Source: Aphelocoma coerulescens (Eukaryota; Chordata; Aves; Passeriformes; Corvidae). From it: 64,000 bases of DNA. The stretch is from NCBI RefSeq assembly GCF_041296385.1, contig NC_091015.1, positions 52,642,345-52,706,344 of the forward strand. The letters are read 5' to 3'. Below, piece by piece: positions 46,439 through 58,353 of the stretch. Every line of letters starts with the position of its first letter. Position 1 is the first letter of the stretch. The position numbers and the translations under genes were made by a program. The notes under the pieces are model-generated. The model was not told the DNA's origin and did no database searches. It was given only the letters and a program-made list of their open reading frames with translations.

Positions 46439-49400
46439 AATCTAAGTTATATTGTAGTGCTTTGGTAAAAGATAACTGCAAAACATGGTATATACCTTGG
46501 GAGACTGTCATTTCCATTTCATGTTTTAAGCACTGTTACCATTCCCATTATTTCCTTTTCCCCCTTCCCAATACTTCAAGAGTGCTGGCTATAATGTATT
46601 TCTGATTTTTAACAGAGAAATGAAATTATTAGCCTTAAACCATCAACACGTAAAAATGAAAATACTTAAGATTTTGAACATGAGAGATCATGAAAGATCA
46701 TGACCTATCAGTTAAAAATTTTTGAGACGGTGATTGCTATGAGTTAAAAAAAGCCCAAACTGACCCCAAGTATGGGATAATTCCATTTGGCCCCAGTCAC
46801 TACCAGCAATGTGTTAAGGCTTTTGAACACATCCTCTACAAACAGGCAATTAAACATGATAAGACACTGTCACTGTTACATGACTGGAGAGTGATACTCG
46901 TCTCTGGTTGCCCAGTGTTAGAACTGCTATGGGCACAACTGTACGGAAAGGCAGAAAAAATTAGATATTTATAACCTGAAGACCCAGAGAGAGGAAGAGA
47001 AGAAGACATATGTCTGCAATATTTCTCACCAAAAACATGTATCTCTATAGCAAGAACACATTTTACCTACAAGAAATCACCTTCACACAGGTGCTTCTGC
47101 TCTGCCCATTCACTCACTTCAGGCTGATCCCTATTCCCACAAAATGTGTTTCAGGGCATGCTCCAGAGTAAAACCACACTGAGCAAAGAATTGCAGAACA
47201 ATCTCAGTCTAAACTTAGTAGCGTGAGGGTAGACGATGGGATGATGGAAACCAATGAATTAAAAACATTCTTTTGTTTTCCTTTATCACTAGGGTATTCA
47301 CAATTACACTCTCCCTGTATGGGCCACCAAAGATGTAATTGAGAAGATGGAAAAACTGGCAGAATTGTCCTTACTCTCATTATTTGGGGTTTATAAAACA
47401 GAAGAGAAATCACGACTACAAGGAGGTAAATCAAAAAATGCATAGCTCTAAGAAAGGAGGAGATAATACTTATGATAAAATGCAACATCCTGTCACTTTA
47501 CTAATGCAAACTTATTCAAATAAACCCATGATTTGAAACTGTGGACATTGGATGCCGTATTAAGTAAATATGTGCTGAACATTGGCACTTGCATGGATAA
47601 GATACTGCAAAAAGGTGAAAAAATTAATATCTTAAGTTTTTCCAGATTATTTAAGGGATTAGGACTTGTAAAAATATAGAAATTAAGGGAATAAATCAGG
47701 CCCTCATCGTTATGATCATTACTTTTCTTATAGTAGGTTAGATTAAGTTGTTTCTCCAACATTTCCTTGAATTGTTTCCTGTTGTTTTTCCCTTTTATGT
47801 ACTGGTTATATATTGTGTCAAAACACTGGCAACACATTGGTAGCTCTCTGAGTGATATAAAGCTGCTCCAAAACAGTCTGATCAGAATAGAAGCTGAGAG
47901 ATTCCAGTTATGTCTATACTGCAAGAACTACAAGAACTGGGACTACTGCTTAGTTCCAAAATGGCAGCACACAGACTGTGCTGTACCTTCTGACACTACT
48001 TCAGGACACAACCCAGGAATTGATCATATGATTCCCAGGTATCCATGAGTAGGAAATCAAAACAATTGAGCTTGAATATTTGCAGGCTGGAACATTTGAG
48101 GCTAGGCTTTCTAATGCACCTACTGAGCAGCGTAGATCTAGGTAAAAAATTATTAGCAGATCTATCACCTAGGCATACACATCACTGGTCAAGACACACA
48201 GTAATTAGAGGCTCCAGTCTGCAGGAAAGCCCACTAGCTGGCAGATGACCACATCACATGGTCAAGACTATCTAATGTTCACTGGAATACCAGTTACATC
48301 CTCTTTGCTTAGAATGATATAAACTGTACTTCAGGGAATTTCTGCTGCCCTCACCCATTGGCTTTAGAATACCTTTGGGCTGGAGAAGAAGTACAAAAGA
48401 GCTTTGGAAAAAATGAAGAAGCAATAATGTGTTACTTGTTGGAAGTAAACAGTTAAAATACTTCTTCGCCATGTAGAGATGAAGAGACCAGCACAGTTGT
48501 CATTATTTCAACACTACAAACAAAAAAAAAAGGATGGAGAGGAGATCTCAGCATAACAGAACTGGAAGCGTCATTATCCCCAGTTTTCAGGATGGTTCTA
48601 AGATGATTTCCTGTGATCCTGCCTCTTCACTTGGCCTGGATGATGAATCAAATATTTCTCCTCTGTAATATCTTCTCTGGAGTTACAAAATTTTAGTAAA
48701 CTAAAAAATGAGTATGAGGCCTGAGTAGATGTCTTAGATTTGATAGTCACAATATTTCATCTTTTTTGTTTCCATTCATACATTATACCTTCATTTTCCA
48801 CTTCCTTTTTTTCCATCTTTTTAAGGTGTCCTTGTGAATATTATTTTAAACAGTATTAAACAAGCTGTCAATTCTTCAAAACCAAGAAAAATGGATGTCT
48901 ACTCTGCAGTGAGTATTTTTATCTTTCATAAATCTTGTTGTGATTTTACCAGTAAAGTAAGTTAAATGAAAGAATAATATAATACAGTTTAATTCAGCTA
49001 ACAAGCTGAACACCAATCAGTGCAAGAACACAGTATAGGCATGAATCTCACCTCAGTTTCAGTTAAACTATATTTGGCAAAGAAAACTATGCATTTTACC
49101 ATTCATTATTCCTACAACTTAATGGTGCAGTTTCTATTAGCTGCATATTTCCTGAAGTGCTCCAAAGATACTGGCACATAACAGAACTTCAGCTGTGCCT
49201 CCAAACCTCTCTGTGGGTTCTTTTTATTACTACTATTATTATTTTATTTATTTTAGAGGGTGAAGAGGGCCACTTTCATCAGGCCAAGATCTGCTTAGCT
49301 CATTCATTATTCTGTCTCTAACAAGGGCCAAAGGCAGGGATGAATGTGAGAATAATGCCAGGAGAAAGTGATAAAACCTTCCAGCAATCTGTGTCTTAGG

Positions 49401-52391
49401 GACTTCCTGAAACAGAATCTGTCTCTGTGTTTAGTATCTCTTGACAGACTGTCTTCCATCAACTTACCTAATCACTTTTTAAATGCATTTACACTTTTGG
49501 ATTCTTCAACATCCTGTGACAATGACTTCAATGTTAAAAAAACCCACACTTTATTCGCTTTTTCTGGGTCACTCATGAATTTACTATTGTCTGTCATTCC
49601 TCTTCCAGATTTCCTTTTCCAAGACAGAGTCCTACCCTATTTAATCTTTTCTCATATAGAAACTACTTGATACTTCAAATCTTTCTCACTGTCCTTTCTA
49701 CACATTTCTAGTGCTACCATGTTATTTTTGAAAAGGAAAAAGCAGTGCATCCAGATTTTTCACTTCTGCTTTAGTATCTTGAGTACAAGTATAGTTATTT
49801 TTGAAACTGATCAGCCTAAAAAATTCCAGAACCTGAATAATAATTAAACCCTAGCTGCTAGACTATAACATAAATAGGTCTAGCAGATATATATATATAT
49901 CTAAAGATGCTTGCAAAATTTATGCATCAAAGTGTTTGGACTTCCTGCCCTCAGCTCCTGTTCCTATGATCCCTGCAAGATGGGGATAACGGGTAGATGA
50001 ACAAACTGCAGGTGGGTGGGTAACTGATCCCATAAAAATAGAAGTCAAACTGAGATTTCATAGTATGAATCCAAACAGAAGGAACAATTGAAAACATTCT
50101 GAAGTGGAAGAGAGGAGAATAGTCTTTGCACACAACTATTTGTCTGGTATACTACCAGAAAAAAATTACTTGTACTTTCACTTGAAATGCCTTAGAATAT
50201 GCTACCTTACACTGCCTTAATATGACCTTGGAACAAAATACACTACTGAAGGAAGGAAAAGAGAAAATGCACTGAAAAACTAAATTTATTACTCAGACCA
50301 CATCTTGCTTTCCCTCAGTATCTGTCTTCAAAATCCTGCCAGATGGTGTAAGACACATACTGCAGAAACTCTTTGGAAATGCCTCCTGCTGTCTGTAGTA
50401 ACCAGTTAACATGTTTTTCCCAATGGTGACTATACTGAACACATTTTTATGGTCAAATTTACACAGGTTTTCTTTTATCTTGATTTCCACTTCCTCTCTA
50501 CTCTTGTCTCATTACTCTGGGTGAATGGTAGTTGACTTAATTGAGTGTAAAGGGTGGATTTTTTTTTTCTCCAATAGCATGACACCACAGTTGGGGCCCT
50601 CCAGATTGCTCTCAATATTTTCAATGGAAAACTGCCACCATATGCTGCTTGCCAGTTTTTTGAACTCTACCAAGAAAGCAATGGGCAAGTATCTTCTTAT
50701 CTATGCAAGAAAGAGTGTTTAGAATTTGCTACCCTCTTCCCCAAAACCATTTTTCTCTCAAATAATGTGAGGAGATACAATTTTGATTTTAATGGATACT
50801 TCACTGACCAGCCCATAGGCACAAAGTTATATTAAAACTAGAGAAAATTACGTTTTCTGGATGTGCATGTGTGCTATGAAAGGCAGGAAGAAGAGTAAAA
50901 CAAGCCTTATGAGAGGGAAGTAAATGGTAAAATACATTTTCCTGATTCTTCACATGATAGCAAGAACATTTCCAAGACATAACTCCCACAGTAAGCCAGT
51001 TGGCTTAGAAGAATCCAGGGCTGGTGCCATTCAAGGAGCCTTCAGAAGGAGCTTTTCAGCTGACTGGTGATCTGAGCAGTTAAATAACCAGCTTTGACAA
51101 AGCGGGTTTTGCAGATGTCTTTCACAAAGCCTCCTTTCTTGGAGAACAGGTTCTAGAGAAGGATGTTAGAGCCTATTTCCAACATGTTGTCTCAAAGTAG
51201 GAAACCTATTTAAGAACCTTTTTTAAAAAGCTTTTCAATGTTGTTAATCAGGCAATATAGCATCGAAATGCATTATCGGAACGACACTTCAAAGGATCCT
51301 TATCTCCTCACTTTGCCAGGGTGCACCTCTTCTTGTCCACTTGAGAAGTTTGCTGAACTAGTTTCTCCTGTGATTACAGAAAACTGGTCAAAAGAATGTG
51401 GGAAGAAAGACAAAATGAAAGGTAGTGTAACAGTTCTGTATTTTCCACATAAGACATTAGCAGATATTTTATCAATGGCTCCAAACTTCGTACCTTTCAC
51501 AGAATCAATAGATTTCCCTTTAAGTGTGGGTCAGATTTACTATGGACAAGGAATATCAGTAGAAATTAAATTAGCATATTCACAAAAGGAGCTGCCTAAA
51601 GGCCATGGCCAAAACTAGATTTCCACTTGTTGAAAATGTTTAAGAGAAGTATGGATGTGGGTGTTATACGAGTGTCCTGTGCATGTTAGATACATCAGAC
51701 TTTCTGCAGACGCAAAGCAAAAACAGCTTGCAAATGCATGGTAAGATTTGTGCATCTGTATTTCTGCCATATGCACTATGTACTGAGGATACCACTGTAC
51801 TCAGTTGTACTGAGTGCAGCTGATCCATGCAAATATGGTGGCTATTTGCCTTGGACTACCAGCACCTGAGAGCTGATAACCTCTTCCTGCCTGAGTATTA
51901 TTTCTGGGAGGGAGGAGAAGAGCAAGGCAATACATGTTACTTTTCAATAGTCCCATTATTTCCCCTGTCCTGCATATATTCACTATTTTGCTGATCCCTG
52001 ATGAAGCTATTTTTTCTTTTCCCATTAACTACACATAGTCCCTCCTGCCCTATGGAAATCTGGGAGTAAGATTTACCTATGTACAGGAAGCAATCTATAA
52101 ATTTCCATGACTGTAGTATATGTTCTTATGTTGCATCTGTCAGTAAATGTGATCTTGCCAGAAATATTACCATTGTACATATATGTAATTAGACTGCTAG
52201 CTTTGCATCTAAAATGGTATACATGTATGTCTTTCATTAACTCCCTTTTCATTTATTTTTTGTTCTTCACAGATATTTTTATTGGATTTAATGTTGCTGT
52301 TGGCTTGTTGTCCATTTTTAACCTTGTACTGCTCTACCTCCTTTATCATTATGGACACTGCAGGCACAGAAACAATTACCAAGACATTTAA
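34051..52391 (+). CDS. ACP3: prostatic acid phosphatase, transmembrane form (copy 2, eleven coding exons)
   Basis: Exons 34051-34164, 39961-40056, 42005-42091, 43002-43154, 45640-45738, 46184-46288, 47293-47425, 48826-48908, 50578-50684, 51252-51421, 52273-52391; 1266 nt, 421 residues, close to the 418 of human transmembrane ACP3. The family enzyme hydrolyses phosphomonoesters, including extracellular AMP to adenosine, through a phosphohistidine intermediate. The active site is complete: Arg41, His42, Arg45 (RHGDRTP), Arg109 (STDYDRT), His291 and Asp292 (HDTT). Cysteines for three disulfides are present (159-375, 217-315, 350-354), as are sequons at Asn92, Asn222 and Asn336. Signal peptide about 1-30; membrane helix about 384-407; the tail ends YQDI, a YxxPhi endosomal sorting signal. 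Intron 9 has a GC donor. Exon 7 and exon 5 resemble ACP3 more than lysosomal ACP2, although the FELYQE segment is ACP2-like. Confidence 0.92.
34165..39960 (+). other. ACP3: intron 1 of copy 2
   Basis: A 5.8-kb intron, against 1.36 kb in copy 1. I see no exon, CR1 or LTR in it; it is plain AT-rich sequence with small local duplications (for example GATATAATGG twice at 35724). Confidence 0.7.
39961..40056 (+). CDS. ACP3: copy 2 exon 2: intact RHGDRTP catalytic motif
   Basis: 32 codons, acceptor TTACTTCAAG and donor AAG|GTAGGT. Encodes [16 protein letters not shown] and [10 protein letters not shown]. The nucleophilic His42 and phosphate-binding Arg41 and Arg45 are all present. Confidence 0.95.
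41310..41856 (+). mobile_element. solo LTR of an endogenous retrovirus (avian ERVL-like), intron 2 of copy 2
   Basis: Starts TGTTCTGGTTTTGGC. Has a TATA box in CATATAAAAC near 41560, a poly(A) signal AATAAA at 41689, and a 3' end near CTGGGGTTAA, all in the order of an LTR on the plus strand. The last bases differ from the usual end and are followed by a repeat of GGTTCATTTGCCAACTG, so the boundary is uncertain. No gag, pol or env remnant flanks it, so it is a recombination product. Confidence 0.85.
42005..42091 (+). CDS. ACP3: copy 2 exon 3
   Basis: 29 codons, [17 protein letters not shown] onward, acceptor TTGCCTTACAG and donor GAG|GTATAG. Carries the NST sequon at Asn92, equivalent to the glycosylated Asn62 of mature human ACP3. 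Confidence 0.93.
42613..42775 (-). mobile_element. CR1 LINE 3' fragment (intron 3 of copy 2)
   Basis: GATCATAGAATCATTTAGG then TGGGAAAAGACCTTTATGA and CCTGTCCACCACTAAATCATG follow the reversed 3' end of CR1. Diverged; the right boundary is approximate. Confidence 0.85.
43002..43154 (+). CDS. ACP3: copy 2 exon 4: intact STDYDRT motif
   Basis: 51 codons, acceptor CTATTTTCAG and donor CAG|GTGAGT. Arg109 in [11 protein letters not shown] is the second phosphate-binding arginine. IWNP and LWQPIPVH follow as in all family members. Confidence 0.95.
45640..45738 (+). CDS. ACP3: copy 2 exon 5
   Basis: 33 codons, [19 protein letters not shown] onward, acceptor CATGTTTCAG and donor ATG|GTAAGA. Cys159 corresponds to family Cys129. 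Confidence 0.93.
45873..46107 (+). mobile_element. CR1 LINE 3' fragment (intron 5 of copy 2)
   Basis: Contains CACCCAGAGGGTGGTCAGGC, CTCCCCAGGGAAGTGGTCAC, GGACTCGATGATCCCTGTAGG and the TTCTGTGATTTTGTG end, in plus orientation. It fills over half of the 445-bp intron and ends about 75 bp before exon 6. Confidence 0.93.
46184..46288 (+). CDS. ACP3: copy 2 exon 6
   Basis: 35 codons, [15 protein letters not shown] to YDTLHCE, acceptor TTCCCCACAG and donor GAG|GTAATA. Longer than copy 1 by three codons and human by four. Keeps Cys217 (family Cys183) and the conserved Trp. Confidence 0.92.
47293..47425 (+). CDS. ACP3: copy 2 exon 7
   Basis: 133 nt, acceptor TTTATCACTAG and donor GGAG|GTAAAT. Encodes [12 protein letters not shown] and ELSLLSLFG to KSRLQGG, very close to human ACP3. 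Sequon NYT at Asn222. Confidence 0.95.
48826..48908 (+). CDS. ACP3: copy 2 exon 8
   Basis: 83 nt, acceptor CTTTTTAAG and donor GCA|GTGAGT. Encodes [14 protein letters not shown] to KMDVYSA, directly before the catalytic HD. Confidence 0.93.
50578..50684 (+). CDS. ACP3: copy 2 exon 9: intact HDTT; GC donor
   Basis: 107 nt, acceptor CTCCAATAG. Begins [17 protein letters not shown] with His291 and proton donor Asp292; Cys315 pairs with Cys217. The frame-keeping donor is GG|GCAAGT at 50685, the same GC donor as in copy 1. Confidence 0.93.
51252..51421 (+). CDS. ACP3: copy 2 exon 10
   Basis: 170 nt, acceptor TTAATCAG. Encodes [25 protein letters not shown] and [12 protein letters not shown]. The donor AAAG|GTAGTG is weak: positions +4 to +6 do not match GTAAGT. 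Reading through instead of splicing gives a longer soluble C-terminus. Confidence 0.92.
51422..51618 (+). CDS. ACP3: possible read-through tail of copy 2 (soluble isoform)
   Basis: If the weak exon 10 donor is not used, the frame stays open for 65 more codons to a TAG at 51616, giving a 447-residue protein with no membrane helix. Mammalian ACP3 makes secreted and membrane forms by alternative 3' ends at this same point, but the sequence of this tail is not recognisably like the short human secreted tail. No AATAAA follows before the next exon, so use of this end is unproven. Confidence 0.35.
52273..52391 (+). CDS. ACP3: copy 2 exon 11: membrane anchor and sorting tail
   Basis: Acceptor GTTCTTCACAG. 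Completes a split Asp codon and encodes a hydrophobic helix ([20 protein letters not shown] and following), a basic His/Arg-rich cytoplasmic stretch and the C-terminus NYQDI before TAA. Length and layout match the transmembrane exon of mammalian ACP3, which also ends in a tyrosine signal. Confidence 0.9.
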
Positions 52392-52498
52392 AGTGGAGGT
52401 ACAAAAATGAAAGAGAGAGTAGCTAGACATCAAGAAATACTTGAAGTTGCTGATATCCATCAGTTTGCTCTGGTCAAAATAATCTCCAAAGCATATTC

Positions 52499-52504
52499 AA
52501 TAAA
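52499..52504 (+). terminator. ACP3: polyadenylation signal of copy 2
   Basis: AATAAA 108 bp after the stop codon of the membrane exon, the first such hexamer downstream. A second AATAAA at 52944-52949 could give a longer 3' UTR. Confidence 0.55.
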
Positions 52505-55500
52505 CCTGAACAGCTGAGGTATCTGTGGCCTAGCTCCTAAAATTCTAAATGCCTGCAGTGAGAAATACTGTAGAAATACATTATTTTAAGAATTACTGGA
52601 TGGATGGAATTACTCCAATTTATATCTTTATTCTACTACTTCTATTAATCAATCTTACATCAACCAGTGGGGTGAAGGAATGCTATTGCCTGTGCTTTTT
52701 TTTTTTACATTGCCTATTACCATTTAGCCCTCTGCTGCTCAGCAAGTCTTTCTTCAAAACTGCAGTCTGTAACATTTACCTTACTTCCTATAAATGGCTG
52801 TTTTGTTGATGCACAGGAAAATGTTTTTAGGGAGCAGAGGCTGCAATTACTGTATAAAAAAGACTCATACCACCATTTGGACATACTGTTTCTGCCTTTA
52901 TTCATGCAAATTTATGCATGATTTTTGACCTTGGCCTTCAGCTAATAAAAGTCTTCAGCCTGCTCTTTAAAGGAGTTCACCTCTACAGCTCTCACTGAAA
53001 TAAATGAGTAGAACTGGGATAATCTCTGTCACACATCCAGGCATCAAGCAAGAAGCTTATTGCAACAGCATCTTGGTCAGTGTCTGTAACTTCAATAATA
53101 TGGATAAGTAAATATATTAAAATCTATTTTCTGTTGCTACACTGTTTTCCCATTTTTCTAACCTCCCAGTCATGAATGATCTTTTGCTCTGCATCTTTTC
53201 TACAATGCCTTTGTTCTCTGTCCTGCTACAGGTCCCTTCTATAATTTTATTTCTTTGAGCCACTCTTAGAATAATTCCTCAAGTTATCCCTCTCTTCATT
53301 ATCTTTGATTTTAAATTACAATAACTCCTTTAACTCCTTGCTCTGTTCACAATCCCATATGTTAGAAAGACATACACTAAAAGTAAGAAAACAATGATTC
53401 TGCTTTTTTTTATGTTGATCTCTTCTGTGCAATGTATTTTGTTTAGATTGTAAACTTCTAATGCTAGGCAATGTGCTTCTGTAACTGCTCTTTAGTGTCA
53501 CAAACTATATGCATAATAAGCATTAATATTGCTGTATAAAATCCTACTTATTGTCATATGTTTCAAGACTGAATCAAGACTTTTTCATCCTGTAGTCCTG
53601 CAGAGTATACTGTGAATTACAATACCATGGAGAAGTCTCTTTAAAAACCAAGACAGCCATACAAACAAGTGCCAACAGCAGGGTCAGCCCAACAGATATG
53701 ATGAGTTCAAGCTAATGTGCTCAAGTTAATGTGTCCTGTTGAGATTTAGAAAGAGAGAAAGCTGAGAAATGGAGCTGCTTAGCTCAGACATGCATCACAG
53801 CAATGTGAATACATTGCTTCTGGACTGACTTTCACTCACATTCTGTGGGCTGCAAAGTGGAGCCCAGAAGCCTCATTAAGCTATCGCTGAGACAGAGATC
53901 TAGAGATCAGCCCTCAAGATTACAGCTGAAATGTGACATTAAATATCATATATTAAATAGCATAAGTCAGAGTAACAAATGCTTGTGGGAATATAGCACT
54001 TCCCAAACATTGCATTTCTTGTAGTAACTTCAGCTACTGAAGTGTCCACCTTTTGAAACATTATTTCTCACTCAGTAAAAAGCTTTTAGTAGTATCCATG
54101 ACATTTCCATTTTATCTATTTTAGGAAATATCATAATCAACTGATGGACTTCATTCTTACATGTTCAGGATTTTTATTGCATAACAAGTTGATGCAAAAC
54201 TGTCAAAAAGATGAAAGGCTGTCCCTAAATCAGATGGTTTGGATGTACAAGTTTCAGCTTGTAACTAGTAGTTTTGATCCTCATGCAAAAACTTGAAGGA
54301 ATATCTATATTGCAGTCAAATGTATCAGAGCAGCTCTAGGAAACAAGCCTGAGCCAGCTTGGTAACTATTAGCAGGGTACTTACAGTGGGGAAAAGTTCA
54401 GAACAAACTGCAAAACTCATCCTGGCTCCTGTATGTGCATATATATATATAAATATACACACAGTCCATGGTTACCTGATACTGAGCTCTGTATTGCCAC
54501 AGCCACAATGCTGCTGGTACCCACTTAAGGATAAATTATAGTTTTTATTAGAGGAAGTCAGATGCTTGACAAGTGAGGATGTATCGACTGATAATGTGCA
54601 GTAAGAACCGGTTTCAAAATATTAGAAAATCAGTCGATTGCACACCTCAAGAAGCAGAATGAGACGCGTTTCTTCCAAGATTGCTTCTTACAAAAAGAAG
54701 TAGATTCAGACAGAAAGTAAAATGTGAAGTGTCTGAGACATCTTGTGAGGTTTATGCTGCTCAAGCCTAAGCTGTAACAAAGAATTTCAAAAGATGAGGC
54801 AATTCTTATTGCCGCAGGAGCTGTCAGGAAGGAGTTTTATTGTAGGGACACCTTTTTGTTAACAGACAGTCATACTTGAAAATGCATATGCACTTTTAGA
54901 AAGGATGCAGCAAACACAAGTTACAGAGAATGTAATGACAGATTCCGATGATGTAACTTCACAATTAATGAGGGTACACTAAAGATGTAATACATTAGTA
55001 AAGTAGGCCCTGAATTTCACTTATAGGAAAGATGCTTTGTCTTGCTGTATTTAAATCAAGTAAAATTTCTCCAGTGGAGTAAAAGGTTGTACATGCAGAT
55101 GTTTGTAGCTTTTTTATTTTTTCAGCCATATTTACAATTTGCTTAGTATAATCTGCAGACTGTTTGTAATTAGAAAATATCCTGTCTCCAAGCAACTTGT
55201 GGCACTGCAATAAAGTACTTTAAAGAAACAATTCAACATTTGTAATTTTATCTTATTGAAAAACAATGGAGCTTTCAGTATGTCTAGAATTTCCAAACAA
55301 AAATAAATGTTCAGATTTTTGCTTCTGTAATAACAGATTTTTAAAGCACTTCTGCTTTGATATGAATAAAGTTGATGACATGACATGAAGCTCTTCAATT
55401 TGCCCTCTAGCAGTGACATCATTTGTCTCTACAAAAATTACTGTAGCAACTAGACATTCTGCAGCAGGGTTTGCTGGTGCATATAGTAGATATGTAGTGT

Positions 55501-55784
55501 ATATGCAGGACTTTTCACCTCAGTCAGCAACAACCTCCTCTTACTGAATTGATTTTATTCTGGAACTTCTTTATTCACAGGCTTGAATATTGCACACACT
55601 GGGTAAGCACAGCACAGGCATCTGACTTCCAGAGTAATATCAGCTCAGCCAGGAGCACTCATGTTCATTTGTACCTGTAATGTAGGGACACTGGATCCAA
55701 ATTACATAATTTCTTCTCACTTTAATACATTTTCTTAGCTGGGGTAAAAATACAGAAAGCAGAATGACAAATGCACTCTTTTTG

Positions 55785-55811
55785 GAAAAAAAAAAAAAAA
55801 AGAAAAAAAAA
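55785..55811 (+). repeat. A-rich homopolymer tract
   Basis: About 17 A, one G, then nine A. May be a retroposon tail relic or slippage; no element could be identified beside it. Confidence 0.85.
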
Positions 55812-58123
55812 TCTATTCAGTCTAAAAATTCTTAAGTCTGGATTAAAAACCAAAAGAGAGGACTTATGTTTCTAAATTTTTCTCCACAAACAAAAAATGC
55901 TAAAATTTCTACTTTATAAGGAATATTTATGATTTACCATGCTGGAATTTGAGAGTGATGATGAGAGCAAAAACTGAATTGTTCTTAGGTCTTGGCCCAT
56001 ACAAATCCATGCTGAGGTGATGTCAGCAATATTGCGTAAGGTTTTATTATTGGCATGGAAGATTTGAAACTACTGTACTTATTGCATTTCTAATAAAGAT
56101 GGGCATGAAAGATGGACATTTACCTATAAACAGATAACTTTATTGATTGAGACACTAATGCTTCTTCATCAGAAATTGCCAAGTATTAATACTCAAAGAG
56201 ATAAACATGAGTGGCTATTGAAATAATAGCACATCACTTGAACTATTCCATTACATGGTCTCTTCTATGACAAGGCAAGTTCACCTCCAAAGGAGTTATA
56301 GCACTGGAAAGACTTGCAAGATCATGTCTAGGAGATCAAGTACAGTTGGAAAGACAGTTAAAAAGTCAAACTCCTGCTTTGCTAATTTCTGTAACTACTC
56401 TTACTAGAATGACTCTACGTTTTCTCCTGAGACTCAGTGCATTATCAAATTTGTCCGCCCTGCAGACTGAGGTTCCAGTGGTCTTTTAAAAAATCTGTAG
56501 AGAGCAGAATGATGCCATTTGTCAGCTCAAAGTAGCTAGAGGCAAAAGAAATTGTCCTGGCTTCATCTCTCTGTGTATTTAGCTGTAGTCATGTGCATGT
56601 CAAAAAAAATGTAATTTCTTTGTGCTCTGTTTACAGCAGCTAAATCTGTTGCTCTCTTCCTACAGTGAGCCCTTGACTTCAGAGGACTCAGCAAATCTCC
56701 TAGCTCATCTACCCTATAAACTGAAACTATGGAAAGAAAAATTGTAAAAGGCAGTCTGATCATAAAGTCTTTTCTTTAGGAAGATGAGAATAAATATGGA
56801 CTGTAATTTAAGGTCCAAACAGACAAGCTCTCCATTCTCTAATATACAAGTCTTGACAGCATTTGGATCAATAATTACAGGCAGACTAGCAAAATTCCAT
56901 AATACCTACAACTGTTGAGCTGTCTGAGGACAGTGCCAGTATTTCTTGGAAGTGTAACTCCTTTATTCTTTCCATTCTAAGGCATTCTCGCAGTTTCTCC
57001 TGGCTGTTCTTCAGGAAGCAGCAAGAACTGAAGCAGATCTGAAGCCTACAGCTTGTTCAGAATTTTTGAAACACATGCATTTAAGATTAAAATAGATATG
57101 ATTGTACTTGTTGTACAACCGTTTCTTCACTTGTTGAATTAGAATATATATACAGAAATACTTTTACAATACAGGCCAACTCCTCCAGGGTAGTCAAATC
57201 AACAATTCAGACATAGCATGTTACACTTGTATATAGATGAGATCATTTGCTACTGATATAAGTAGCTCTTCATGAGAATCTTCTGTATCCTCTGTAATAT
57301 GGTGGTGAACGAGAGCTTTATCAATCCATTATCCAAACAGACTCCTCTTTTCTTGGTAAAAGATGTGGATGAAAAAGCACTGTAGTCAGGAATACTCTTC
57401 AAATAAACATATGAAAGTCTCCCTTTACTAAATGAAGGCCTTATTTTCACTTCACTCAGTTAAACGTTTGGAAAGAAGGAACTGGAAAAGATGGGCTATA
57501 TTAAATAATCACACTATGCCATGGTTAGCCCATCTCCAGCACAGTTACTGAGTTGTCTTCTCTTGTAAAGCCATTTGCTCTCACCTCTGAATTACTGGTA
57601 GGATAGAGGTGAAGGACAACAACACAGTGAGTACTATAAGCTTACTGTTACATATTTTAATGACCAAAATATTTGGCCATATATGTGAACCAAATGAGTC
57701 TTTAATCCCCTTGACTCCTCATTCTAACTACCACACTGAACCTCAGTGTATGCACCAAGGCATAGTCTCTGTTGATTTATCTCTCTCCCTTTCTGACCAT
57801 ACATTCAGCAATATCAATACTGTAAAAAACCACTAGCTGGGCTGCTTGGTCTGGTTGTCTGGTTGAGGTTTCACTATGGTTTGAATACCAGTCCTCTGTA
57901 AAGATCATTCCTCACTATGAAGTGCTGTTGTCATTAATGACTGCCTGACTTGAGCCTGAAGAAGAATCCTATACTTCACAGAATTGCAGGCCAGAGTACA
58001 ATGACTTAATATTTATTCACCTGATGCTTTGAACAAATAATTCTGAACAAAATTTTAGGAGATTTTCATAACCACAGCTTGCATTATCAAAGCAGACTGA
58101 GCACTCTAAACAAACTTTCTTCT

Positions 58124-58353
58124 TTATTTCAGTGAAGTAACTGCCACTTTGGAGAGTGCAGACATCCTCTGACTCTTCTCAAGTGTGTTATTTATAATGA
58201 TGTATCTCTCTGGCTTAGGATGTATTTTTAGAACGTAGTCTATATTTGTCATCAGAGAAAACACAAAGTCTAATATGAGGCTCTTGATGATGATATGTCT
58301 TGACTGCTCAAGAGCTATGTATCCTGAAATAACAATGATAAACTTTAAAAGAG
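58124..58353 (-). other. exon-like minus-strand segment
   Basis: Preceded on the minus strand by a good acceptor (CATTGTTATTTCAG), then open for about 70 codons with helical-looking content (LDFVFSLMTNIDYVLKI) before a TAA. It lies in the same orientation as the segment at 59152-59971 and may belong with it. Not recognised. Confidence 0.18.

Noticed and set aside
34051..52391. Copy 2 as lysosomal acid phosphatase ACP2
   Set aside because: The FELYQE segment and YDTLHCE are ACP2-like, but exon 7 ([17 protein letters not shown]), exon 5 and the tail fit ACP3 better.
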